In this document: piece after piece, positions 42,824-50,903 of the stretch
Numbering within the stretch: the stretch's first letter is position 1
Layout of the letters: each line of letters opens with the position of its first letter
Assembly: GCF_024764775.1 (NCBI RefSeq)
Contig: NZ_JALIGC010000030.1
Coordinates: 1-64,000, forward strand
Direction of reading: 5' to 3'
DNA: 64,000 nt
DNA from: Scandinavium manionii
GTDB taxonomy: Bacteria; Pseudomonadota; Gammaproteobacteria; Enterobacterales; Enterobacteriaceae
Made by a program: the position numbers and the translations under genes
The notes under the pieces: generated by a model
The model's input: only the letters and a program-made list of their open reading frames with translations
What the model was told of the DNA's origin: nothing
Databases searched by the model: none

Positions 42824-43233
42824 GCGACATCGGAAAAGTGACGTTCTGGTCGCTGCGCCAGAAGTTCGTCGACAGCGATGAAGACATGCCCGCTGAAAGC
42901 CAACAGGTCATGTATTACTCGCTGGCGATCGGCCATCATGTCGGCATGATCGACTGTCTGAAAACGGAGCTGGAATGCCCGCTGGAAGGCTACACGGAAT
43001 GGCTGAAACAGCTGCCGGTGGGGGATGCGCGTCGTAAGCTGCGTGGCCTGCTGACGTTTGGGGAAATCACCATTGATTCCACGCACACGTCGCTGCTGGC
43101 CAATGCGCTGTCGCCGCTGAGCCTTAGCGGCGATGAGCCGTATAAAAGCTGGAGCCTGCGGTTGATTGAACTGCTGGCTGAGATCGAACGTGAACCGGCT
43201 ATCTATCTGATCGTCAAACGCCAGCTTGCGTGA
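42820..43233 (+). CDS. hyfJ: hydrogenase-4 accessory protein HyfJ, 137 aa
   Basis: HyfJ is a cytosolic HycH-like protein required for maturation or assembly of the hydrogenase; it is not a part of the final complex. It starts MSDIGKVTFWSLRQKFVDSD and has the E. coli length of 137. Its ATGA-type overlap with hyfI is four bases. It converges on hyfR with an 18-base gap and no evident terminator. Confidence 0.92.
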   Translation: MSDIGKVTFWSLRQKFVDSDEDMPAESQQVMYYSLAIGHHVGMIDCLKTELECPLEGYTEWLKQLPVGDARRKLRGLLTFGEITIDSTHTSLLANALSPLSLSGDEPYKSWSLRLIELLAEIEREPAIYLIVKRQLA

Positions 43234-43251
43234 TCACCGCGCGGGGGGCTG

Positions 43252-45072
43252 TTACAGATCCCGCGTGTTAATCCCCAGACGCTGCATTCTCGACAGCAGC
43301 GTCGTTCGCTTCAGCCCCAGTTTCTGCGCCGCCCCTTTTGGCCCCGCGACAATCCCGTTGGTTTCCCGCAATGCCTGGATTATCCGTTCCCGTTCTCCCT
43401 CATCCGTTTCCGGCGTTTGCGGGTTAAACATTGGCGGCAGTTTGATGGTGGCGGCCTGAACGCGGGTTGCTTGCGCCGTTGACGATGGTATTTTCAAATC
43501 GTTGAGCTGCAAATTCAGCGTGTTGCCCTGGGTGAGGATCACCGCGCGTTCAATCACGTTTTGCAATTCACGCACGTTGCCCGGCCACGGATACTGGCAC
43601 AGCGCCTGAAGTGACGCGGCGGGAATGGTATCGATATTTTTGTTCATCCGCGCCGCCAGCTTCTGAGTGAACCCGATGGCGAGCAGTGGGATATCTTCTG
43701 GCCGCTCACGCAGCGGCGGGATCACAATCGGGAAAACGTTCAGGCGGTAAAACAGATCGCTGCGAAATTCGCGATCCTGAACCATTTGATGCAAATCGCG
43801 ATTGGTGGCAGCGATCATTCGGACGTTTACCGGGATAACTTTGCTGCCGCCGAGGCGTTCCACTTCACGCTCCTGCAACACGCGCAGCAGTTTTGGCTGA
43901 AGTTCAAGCGGCATATCACCTATTTCATCGAGGAACAGCGTGCCGCCATCGGCCATTTCAAATCGCCCGATGTGAGTACTGGTGGCGCCGGTAAACGCCC
44001 CTTTTTCATGACCGAAGAGATCGCTTTCCAGCAGGCTTGCCGGTATCGCCGCACAGTTCATTTTTACCAGTGGCTTGCTGGTACGCTGACTGAGTTTATG
44101 AATCGCGCGGGCGATAAGTTCTTTACCGGTGCCGGTTTCGCCCAGTAACAACACGGTGCTGTCACTCATGGCGACCATTTCCACCTGACGCAGCAGATTT
44201 TTCATTACCGTGCTCTGATAAATAATATCGTTCAGGCTTTCGACATTCTGGATTTGTTCATTGAGCCAGATATTTTCTTGTTTTAACGAATCTTTTAGCC
44301 GGGTGATTTCATTCCAGGCATTGGCATTATCTACCGCGATGCTGATACGTGAAGCAATTTGTCCGAGTAATGAACATACCGCCGGTGTAAAGGCACTGAC
44401 CTCGGTATGGGCGAGAATTAATATTCCGGGTGAATGGGTATTAAACGTCAGCGGCAGCAGCAACGCGGCTTGCATACCGGCAGAGAATAAATCCTGCAAC
44501 AAGGGATCGTTTTGATTTTCGTGCAATGCCACGGCCTGAGGCTGCCCGTTATCCAGCACATTTTTCAGTATGCTCTGCACCAGCGGGTAGGATTTTTGCT
44601 GGCAGTAGTGGTGGCTGTCATCGTGCCAGCCGCAGGCGGTGACCGGAAACGCGTCTGACGATTCGCCATCAAAAAAGGCTATCGACACACAGGGAATAGC
44701 GAAGAAACGGTGGATGTCCTGGGCGATAGCGCTGACCAGACCTTCCCGGTCAAGGTGTGCGAGTACCGAGTTGGTGATATCCACCAAAATGCGGTATTCG
44801 TCACGTTCATCCTTTAGTTGATGAAAGAACTCCAGTAATTCAGGTGCAACGCCAGAATTGATCATGGCAATCAATTGATTATTCCACTCCGTATTAGTAA
44901 TGGGAATGGTTCTTATTTTCTTGCCATTCAACGTCTTTACGTCATTCATCACTTCAGCCTGTTTTCGGGAAATTGCCGCGTTGCATGATGTATCTGCAAT
45001 GCTATTTGAGATCAGTATTTGCGGACTGCGTGCAATATAAGATACCCCCTTAGGATCATTCGTTGATATCAA
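43252..45072 (-). CDS. hyfR: sigma-54 activator HyfR, 606 aa
   Basis: It is FhlA-like. A single GAF-type domain (about 85-270, RILVDITNSVLAHLDREGLV to ASRISIAVDNANAWNEI) precedes the AAA+ domain (GETGTGKELIARAIHKLS, GAFTGA, FLDEIGDMPLELQPKLLR) and a Fis-type HTH (GAAQKLGLKRTTLLSRMQRL). It is some 60 residues shorter than E. coli HyfR (670), all at the N-terminus, so part of the sensor region is missing. The TTG at 45070-45072 begins only 45 bases from hycI; an ATG at 44949 would give 565 residues. It lies convergent to the hyf operon it likely controls. Confidence 0.88.
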   Translation of the reverse strand: MISTNDPKGVSYIARSPQILISNSIADTSCNAAISRKQAEVMNDVKTLNGKKIRTIPITNTEWNNQLIAMINSGVAPELLEFFHQLKDERDEYRILVDITNSVLAHLDREGLVSAIAQDIHRFFAIPCVSIAFFDGESSDAFPVTACGWHDDSHHYCQQKSYPLVQSILKNVLDNGQPQAVALHENQNDPLLQDLFSAGMQAALLLPLTFNTHSPGILILAHTEVSAFTPAVCSLLGQIASRISIAVDNANAWNEITRLKDSLKQENIWLNEQIQNVESLNDIIYQSTVMKNLLRQVEMVAMSDSTVLLLGETGTGKELIARAIHKLSQRTSKPLVKMNCAAIPASLLESDLFGHEKGAFTGATSTHIGRFEMADGGTLFLDEIGDMPLELQPKLLRVLQEREVERLGGSKVIPVNVRMIAATNRDLHQMVQDREFRSDLFYRLNVFPIVIPPLRERPEDIPLLAIGFTQKLAARMNKNIDTIPAASLQALCQYPWPGNVRELQNVIERAVILTQGNTLNLQLNDLKIPSSTAQATRVQAATIKLPPMFNPQTPETDEGERERIIQALRETNGIVAGPKGAAQKLGLKRTTLLSRMQRLGINTRDL

Positions 45073-45116
45073 TGGGTAGTTTGCTCATTCAGACCATTTT
45101 TTATTGGGAGAAAAGC

Positions 45117-45572
45117 GTGTCCAACGTATTACTGTGTGTCGGTAACAGCATGATGGGCGACGACGGCGCCGGGCCGCTACTCGCGGAAATGTGTGCCGCA
45201 GCGCCAAAAGGGGACTGGCAGGTGCTGGACGGTGGCAGCGCGCCGGAAAGGGAAGTGGCGGCGATTCGCGAAATGAAGCCGGAGTGCTTGTTGATTGTTG
45301 ATGCCACTGAGATGGGGCTGGAACCGGGTGACATCCGGATTGTCGATCCTGACGATATTGCGGAAATGTTCCTGATGACGACGCACAACATGCCCCTCAA
45401 CTATCTGATTGAACAGTTGAAAGAGGATGCAGGCGAGGTGATATTCCTCGGAATTCAGCCGGATATTGTTGGCTTCTATTATCCGATGACCGAGAAAGTG
45501 AAAGCGGCGACGGAAGTGGTATATCAGCGGCTGGAAGGGTGGGTCGGTGACGGCGGGTTTGAGCGGCTGTAA
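45117..45572 (+). CDS. hycI: hydrogenase maturation protease HycI, 151 aa
   Basis: HycI is the nickel-dependent endopeptidase that removes the C-terminal tail of the large subunit after an Arg. It starts (GTG) SNVLLCVGNSMMGDDGAGPL with metal ligand Asp16 region, then DATEMGL and a TTHNMPLNYLIEQLKED block with the His ligand. The GTG at 45117 follows GGGAG; its sequence is nearly that of E. coli HycI (156 aa). In E. coli it ends the hyc operon. Here it is alone and divergent from hyfR, so it needs its own promoter. Confidence 0.95.
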   Translation: MSNVLLCVGNSMMGDDGAGPLLAEMCAAAPKGDWQVLDGGSAPEREVAAIREMKPECLLIVDATEMGLEPGDIRIVDPDDIAEMFLMTTHNMPLNYLIEQLKEDAGEVIFLGIQPDIVGFYYPMTEKVKAATEVVYQRLEGWVGDGGFERL

Positions 45573-45582
45573 TGAGGCGTCG

Positions 45583-45609
45583 GCCCGGTAAGCATTATCG
45601 CCACCGGGC
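45583..45609. repeat. REP-like palindrome after hycI
   Basis: GCCCGGT (45583-45589) pairs with ACCGGGC (45603-45609) around AAGCATTATCGCC, with the flanking words of enterobacterial REP units. It separates the convergent hycI and ascB genes and may act as a terminator. Confidence 0.65.
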
Positions 45610-45615
45610 AATGTT

Positions 45616-47034
45616 TTACGCTAAATCTTCACCGTTACTGGCGATCACTTTCTTATACCACCAGAACGATTTCTTGCGCGAACGCGCCAGCGTGCCGTTC
45701 CCGGCGTCGTCACGGTCGACATACACGAAGCCGTAGCGCTTGCTCATCTCACCGGTCGACGCCGCCACCAGATCGATACAGCCCCAGGTGGTGTAACCCA
45801 TCACCGGAATACCGTCATTGATAGCTTCACCCATTGCCTGGATATGCTCGCGTAAATAGCTGATGCGATAGTCATCGTTAATCTCGCCGTTGGGTTCCAC
45901 CACGTCTTTCGCGCCAAGCCCGTTTTCCACCAGGAACAGTGGTTTCTGATAGCGGTCATACATCATGTTCATGGTGATACGCAGGCCTAGCGGGTCGATA
46001 CCCCAGCCCCATTCACTGGCCTTGATATGCGGGTTTTTCAGCGATTTGACGATGTTGGCCGCGTTGGTGTTATTGCTGTTCATATCCGCGGAGGCGCAGC
46101 GTGACGCGTAATAGCTGAACGACACAAAATCGACGGTGTTCTTCAGAATTTCATCATCGCCCGGCGCTTTCTCGATGGTCACGCCTTTCTCACGGAACAC
46201 GCGGGCCGAGTAGGCCGGGTATGCGCCACGGGCCTGCACGTCGATAAAGAACAGGTTTTCGCGGTCCTTTTCCAGCGCCATCCACACGTCTTCCGGCTTG
46301 CAGGAATACGGATAAAAATTACCGCCCGCCAGCATACAGCCGACCTGATTTTGCGAGTTTACCTCATGGGCAATTTTCGTTGCCAGCGCGCTGGCAATCA
46401 GCTCGTGGTGCGCGGCCTGATATTTCACCTGCTCCTGATTCTCACCCTCTTCAAACACCAGCCCGGCCCCGGAGTAGGGGCTGTGCAACATGATGTTGAT
46501 TTCATTGAAGGTCAGCCAGTATTTTACCTGGCCGTCGAAGGCTTCAAAGCAGGTGCGGGCGTAGCGAGTGAAAAATTCCACCATTTTACGGTTACGCCAC
46601 GAGCCGTATTCCTTCACCAGGTGCATAGGCACGTCGAAATGGCACAGGGTGACCAGCGGCTCAATATTGTATTTTCTGCACTCGGCGAACAGGTCGCGGT
46701 AGAACGCGATGCCTTCTTCATTTGGCGTTAATTCGTCGCCGTTTGGGTACAGACGCGCCCAGGCAATCGAGGTGCGGAACACCGTGAAGCCCATCTCCGC
46801 CATCAACGCGATGTCTTCTTTATAGCGATGATAAAAATCGATCGCCTGGTGACTCGGATAGTATTCGTCCTCGCGTAAGGTAAAGCGCTTGTCGAGTCCC
46901 AGTTTAACCGGCATACGGTTGGCGCCGTGCGGGATAGTGTCGACAGTGGTCAGGCCTTTTCCGCCTTCCAGATACGCGCCTTCAGACTGGTTAGCGGCCA
47001 GAGCGCCGCCCCATAAAAATCCTTTCGGAAACAT
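45616..47034 (-). CDS. ascB: 6-phospho-beta-glucosidase AscB, 472 aa
   Basis: It is a GH1 enzyme that splits 6-phospho-beta-glucosides (arbutin, salicin, cellobiose) taken up by AscF. The acid/base Glu sits in WLTFNEINIM (about 180) and the nucleophile in FLVENGLGAKD (about 372). Length matches AscB (474). It follows ascF by three bases. Confidence 0.96.
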   Translation of the reverse strand: MFPKGFLWGGALAANQSEGAYLEGGKGLTTVDTIPHGANRMPVKLGLDKRFTLREDEYYPSHQAIDFYHRYKEDIALMAEMGFTVFRTSIAWARLYPNGDELTPNEEGIAFYRDLFAECRKYNIEPLVTLCHFDVPMHLVKEYGSWRNRKMVEFFTRYARTCFEAFDGQVKYWLTFNEINIMLHSPYSGAGLVFEEGENQEQVKYQAAHHELIASALATKIAHEVNSQNQVGCMLAGGNFYPYSCKPEDVWMALEKDRENLFFIDVQARGAYPAYSARVFREKGVTIEKAPGDDEILKNTVDFVSFSYYASRCASADMNSNNTNAANIVKSLKNPHIKASEWGWGIDPLGLRITMNMMYDRYQKPLFLVENGLGAKDVVEPNGEINDDYRISYLREHIQAMGEAINDGIPVMGYTTWGCIDLVAASTGEMSKRYGFVYVDRDDAGNGTLARSRKKSFWWYKKVIASNGEDLA

Positions 47035-47037
47035 GCG

Positions 47038-48507
47038 TTACCTCGCTTGTAAGGGTTGAACGGTTGCGGCGATGCCTTGCGCTTTGCGCGCCTGTTCGGC
47101 ACCGTCGACAGCAGGGTTTTCTTCCACCGGAATATCTTCAAAGCCCAGCAGCAGCGTCAGCACGAAGGAGAGCACGACTGCGAGCGCCATCACGCCAAAC
47201 ACCCAGACGATGGTCATCGGGTTGGCGGGGTCAAAGAACTGTACGCTGGTAAACAGCCCAGGAGCGGCCATCGAATGACTCGCCAGGCCTGCGATACCCG
47301 CAATGGCACCACAGATGAAACCGCTTATCAGGCTTGCAATCAGTGGACGTTTCAGGCGAATCGCCACGCCATACAGCGCCGGTTCTGAAATGCCAGCCAG
47401 AATCGCAGAAGCCGCTGCGGCCAGCGCCGTCTGGCGCAGTTCCGGGTTTTTGGTTTTCCACGCCACCGCCAGCGATGAGCCACCGAGCGACAGGTTGGCA
47501 CCAATTTCAGACGGCATCACCATCGCTTCTTTGCCGGTGGTGGCAATGGTCTGAATGATGGTTGGGGTGAATACGCGGTGCATCCCGGTCATCACCAGCA
47601 GTGGCCACAGTGCGCCCATAATCGCCACTGACAGCCAGCCAAGATAGCCGTGAACGGTATACACCACTGCGGAAATGCCGCTGCCGATCCAGATGCCAAT
47701 CGGGCCAATCAACAGGATAGCCAGCGGAGCGGCAATCAGCACAATCAGCATTGGCTTGAGGAAGTTTTTTGTGACCGCGGGCGTGATTTTATCGACCCAG
47801 ACCTCGATATAGGACAGGCACCAGGTCATCACCAGCGCCGGAATCACCGTATAGGTGTATTTCACCGCCGTCACCGGAATGAATGCGAACTCAACGTGTT
47901 CGCCCTGGGCGGCTTTCGCCATCAGCTCAATAAAGCTCGGATGCACCAGCACGCCTGCAATGGCAATCGCCAGCGACATGTTGGTTTTGAATTTTACCGC
48001 GGCAGATGCGGCGACCATCAGTGGCAGGAAGAAGAATGCGCCATCGCCAATCACCGTCAGAATAGTCAACGTCGGCGCGCCTTTGGGAAGCACACCGGAC
48101 ATCTCCAGCACCATCGCCAGCAGTTTCACCATCGAACCGCCGATGATCGCCGGGATCAGCGGCGACATGGTGCCGATCAGCGCATCCAGAATGCCCGCGC
48201 CGATTCGACGCAGGGTCAATTTCTGCGGCCCCTGTTCCACAGCGGGTTGCAGGTTACCCGGCAACAGATTCATCACTTCTTTGTAGGCCTGAGAAACGGT
48301 GTTGCCGATGATCACCTGGCACTGGTTATCGCTGCGTACCACGCCGAGTACACCTTTGAGGGCTTTCAGCGTTGCGGCATCGGCGAGAGTGGGGTCGTTA
48401 AGCACAAAACGCAGTCGTGTCATGCAATGGGTCGCGGCGGTGATGTTGTTAACGCCGCCCAGTGCGGCTACTACATCGCGGGCCAGCGCGGCATAATTTT
48501 TCGGCAT
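47038..48507 (-). CDS. ascF: beta-glucoside PTS EIIBC component AscF, 489 aa
   Basis: AscF takes up and phosphorylates beta-glucosides. The EIIB domain comes first with its phosphocysteine in ATHCMTRLRFVLND (about 28), followed by a ten-helix EIIC domain with GGSMVKLLAMVLEMSG, HPSFIELMAKAAQG and SEIGANLSLGGSSLAVAW. The ATG at 48505-48507 (MPKNYAALARDV) gives the E. coli length (485). The open frame extends 59 codons further, over the operator, and is rejected. There is no EIIA domain; crr is the normal partner. Confidence 0.96.
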   Translation of the reverse strand: MPKNYAALARDVVAALGGVNNITAATHCMTRLRFVLNDPTLADAATLKALKGVLGVVRSDNQCQVIIGNTVSQAYKEVMNLLPGNLQPAVEQGPQKLTLRRIGAGILDALIGTMSPLIPAIIGGSMVKLLAMVLEMSGVLPKGAPTLTILTVIGDGAFFFLPLMVAASAAVKFKTNMSLAIAIAGVLVHPSFIELMAKAAQGEHVEFAFIPVTAVKYTYTVIPALVMTWCLSYIEVWVDKITPAVTKNFLKPMLIVLIAAPLAILLIGPIGIWIGSGISAVVYTVHGYLGWLSVAIMGALWPLLVMTGMHRVFTPTIIQTIATTGKEAMVMPSEIGANLSLGGSSLAVAWKTKNPELRQTALAAAASAILAGISEPALYGVAIRLKRPLIASLISGFICGAIAGIAGLASHSMAAPGLFTSVQFFDPANPMTIVWVFGVMALAVVLSFVLTLLLGFEDIPVEENPAVDGAEQARKAQGIAATVQPLQAR

Positions 48508-48544
48508 CGGGTCAATCCATCTTATTGTGATTAGAATTTGTATA

Positions 48545-48557
48545 GGAAACCGGTTCC
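48545..48557. promoter_or_regulatory. AscG operator before ascF
   Basis: GGAAACCGGTTCC is close to the E. coli AscG site TGAAACCGGTTTCA and to the general LacI-family AACCGGTT core. It lies 38 bases upstream of ascF. Confidence 0.75.
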
Positions 48558-48727
48558 ACAAAATCATGAAGAGATTGGATTGGTGAAACAAGAGTGAGGT
48601 GGGATCTATTTTATTTTTGTGATTTAGATCGAGTTTGAGTGAGGGGGAATTCGTGGCTGGCGGGTGACCGCCTGATGGGCGCACTCAGGCAGTTTAGGTA
48701 GTCAAAATCTGATTTTTCTAACGCTCA

Positions 48728-49183
48728 TTAATTGAATTCATTGTTAACTATGGTTTTGCAGATGGCGTAATCGGTGACGAAGTAATGTTTGAGTTTTGGG
48801 TCTTCACAGGGTTTGTACTGGGTGAAAATGGCAATGTATAAATATACAAATAAAAAGAAGATGTTCAACAATGCTAATAGTGCCACGGAAAGTATTGATA
48901 GAATGCTACCAATGATTTCACTAAGCTCATGCCATTTCTTTTTTTTAGATACTTTTGTTATAAGTGTAAAGTATATTATATAAATTAAAAATGGAACAGC
49001 AGTTAACAGTGAAAGGCGTCTACCATCAAACCAAAAATAGTCTCCATAAGTAAATGGTGATGTTATGTCTTTGTATGGAAGATTGAGAGAAAAATAGATC
49101 AGTGAGCATAGGATTGTTATGACGAAAAGGACCGAAATACATGCGCCAATCTGCTTTAGTAGAAGGATTAGATTATTATTCAA
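48728..49183 (-). CDS. membrane protein, putative immunity protein, 151 aa
   Basis: Four hydrophobic segments can be seen: about 14-33 (ACISVLFVITILCSLIYFSL), 60-76 (LSLLTAVPFLIYIIYFTL), 90-120 (IIGSILSILSVALLALLNIF). The last ~35 residues are polar with cysteines (KPCEDPKLK, YAICKTIVNN). The start is TTG, three bases after the stop of the putative effector gene, behind GGAAA. Place, AT-richness and membrane topology suit an immunity protein against a membrane-acting toxin. It may belong to the DUF1240 group. This is inferred from context. Confidence 0.55.
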   Translation of the reverse strand: MNNNLILLLKQIGACISVLFVITILCSLIYFSLNLPYKDITSPFTYGDYFWFDGRRLSLLTAVPFLIYIIYFTLITKVSKKKKWHELSEIIGSILSILSVALLALLNIFFLFVYLYIAIFTQYKPCEDPKLKHYFVTDYAICKTIVNNEFN

Positions 49184-49186
49184 TTT

Positions 49187-50077
49187 TTAAATTTTCCATT
49201 GCGGATGGAATGGGTTGTTTGCATTATTCATATGGTTTATATTCCAGCTTCTGATTTTTTGCTGTTCAGCGAATGACTCGCGAAGCGCTTTCTTCAATTG
49301 GAGGGACCATCCAAATGTTGAATCGAGATTATTTAACTCTATATTTAGAGTGATGCCAATTACAATAACGATACCTGCAGTAATCACAATGGGGGCTGAA
49401 GTGATTAAACTGCCTGCAACGAGACCCGCTACCACAGCAGAAACCAACGTCTTCGCCGTATCCATAATCACATCACCAAAGAAATCCACGAGGGTGTACT
49501 CGTCTTTAAACATCAACTCTATCGCGCGAAAGGCCAGTGAAAAGTAAACACAGAATTTTATCCCTTTTACAACAGTATGCGCCACGCCTCGCCAGCCAAT
49601 ACCCAGTTCCAGTAATTGTGGATGACTTGCCTTATAACGGGTGCCATTCAGAATACGCCGCACGCTGGGATAGCCGGTGATTTTGATATAGGTTTCGGCA
49701 CCATATTTGCAGGCGATCGCCTTAATGCCGAGTCCTTTTAAATTGAATTTCAGCTGTTCCGCTTCGTTAAAATAGCTGGTGAAATTACCGAAAGTGTTTT
49801 TACCGTCCCAGATATCCTTAATGTTGCCCCCGCCCAGCTTATAAGAGAAAAAGTCATCCGCCATGCCTGTCAGATCGCTCAGAATGTCTCTGACTTCATT
49901 CAGCGTCAGCAACATGAAATGCTGAGTGTTTTTCGCCAGCAGTTCTTCCATATGCGGGAGATTGTTTATATATGGATGATCAGGTACCCACTGGTTAATC
50001 CGCTGTTCACCGCGTAATACGCCTCCTACTGAATCGGCCCATGTTGCGGGCTTTCCTTTAAAAACAGGCATGCTCAT
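49187..50077 (-). CDS. putative type VI secretion effector with pore-like end, 296 aa
   Basis: It follows hcp and precedes a membrane protein gene, as effectors do. The N-terminal ~170 residues are soluble (VLRGEQRINQWVPDHPYINN, LPHMEELLAKNTQHFMLL). Two or three hydrophobic segments follow (about 180-195 and 215-252), the latter rich in small residues, LVSAVVAGLVAGSLITSAPI and VITAGIVIVIGITLN, like a colicin-type or glycine-zipper hairpin. No enzymatic motif is seen. The ATG at 50075-50077 or, with a better-spaced GGGAG, the one at 50071 is the start. A membrane-permeabilising toxin is a reasonable guess. Confidence 0.55.
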   Translation of the reverse strand: MSMPVFKGKPATWADSVGGVLRGEQRINQWVPDHPYINNLPHMEELLAKNTQHFMLLTLNEVRDILSDLTGMADDFFSYKLGGGNIKDIWDGKNTFGNFTSYFNEAEQLKFNLKGLGIKAIACKYGAETYIKITGYPSVRRILNGTRYKASHPQLLELGIGWRGVAHTVVKGIKFCVYFSLAFRAIELMFKDEYTLVDFFGDVIMDTAKTLVSAVVAGLVAGSLITSAPIVITAGIVIVIGITLNIELNNLDSTFGWSLQLKKALRESFAEQQKIRSWNINHMNNANNPFHPQWKI

Positions 50078-50101
50078 TTCTCCCTATTAATGGATAAAAG
50101 G

Positions 50102-50581
50102 TTAAAAAACCCTGTCGTCCCAAATGCTGTAGGCGCTGGTCCCAGCAATGCAATGTTCCCAGGTGATTGACCTGTAGGAAAAGGAAACGCTTTCCTGCGG
50201 TTCTTCGCCATTGTGATGAACGTTGTGGGGAATATGCAGGTGGAAGTCCGCTACCCGAGCCTCAGTTAGTTTTATTAGATAGTAACGTTCCATGCATCCA
50301 GCTTTAGCAGTACGATAAAATTCGAACTCGCAACTCAAGGATTCATTTTCTGAAATGGCATTTGCGAGTAGTGGAGATGCCTTATCAACAGGTTTTATAA
50401 TGGTGAGGTTGTGATGGTTGACATTTTGTTCCCGTGAAAGGGAGTGCGAGAGAGAAAAGATAAAAATTTGGTTTTGGTGCGCAATCAGTGCTTTATTACC
50501 GAGTGAGCTCTGAGTGAGGCAACCTTCTGATATCAACCCTTGCCTTTTACCATTGATCGTTAAATAAGTTAAGCCAGCCAA
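50102..50581 (-). CDS. hcp: Hcp-family type VI secretion tube protein, 159 aa
   Basis: It is a clear Hcp1-family protein: LTYLTINGKRQGLISEGCLT, QIFIFSLSHSLSREQNVNHH, IIKPVDKASPLLANAISENE and SYRSITWEHCIAGTSAYSIW. Hcp forms the hexameric tube and carries or exports effectors. The start is TTG, supported by AAGGAG seven bases before and by the match to the family's second residue (M-A-x-L-x-Y-L). No other T6SS genes are seen in the window, so this is an orphan cargo locus that must use an apparatus coded elsewhere. Confidence 0.9.
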   Translation of the reverse strand: MAGLTYLTINGKRQGLISEGCLTQSSLGNKALIAHQNQIFIFSLSHSLSREQNVNHHNLTIIKPVDKASPLLANAISENESLSCEFEFYRTAKAGCMERYYLIKLTEARVADFHLHIPHNVHHNGEEPQESVSFSYRSITWEHCIAGTSAYSIWDDRVF

Positions 50582-50903
50582 ATGAATGCTCCTTATTCAT
50601 TAGTCGTATGTATAAATGTAATGTGAGTGGTCGTGTGCTTGTTGAATCGTTTGGCAGTATTCTCCGTTAACAATAAACAGGCAATATAAAATGATAAAAA
50701 GTGCGTGTGGAATTAATTGATGCGCACGAAGAAACAAAAACATTTCATTATTAATGATTCAAGTAAATAACTGAGGTAAATATAAATACAGCTCCTTTTT
50801 TCCGACCCGGTTCCGGGGCGGGGGCTTGACTGTGGACAAATCGCTGCAATCTCTGCTGGGCTGAAGTAAACTTTCGGCCATCGAAAAATCGGGGATGAGC
50901 AAC
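50582..50903. other. about 320 bp between hcp and ascG
   Basis: The hcp promoter should lie on the left side. The right ~110 bases are GC-rich and like the backbone (CCCGGTTCCGGGGCGGG near 50809), a possible AscG half-operator. The change of base composition near 50780 probably marks the edge of the inserted T6SS cargo. Confidence 0.4.

Noticed and set aside
47650..48534. Forward 294-codon frame opposite ascF
   Set aside because: Composition is His/Gln/Arg-rich as expected of an antisense shadow; ascF is certain.
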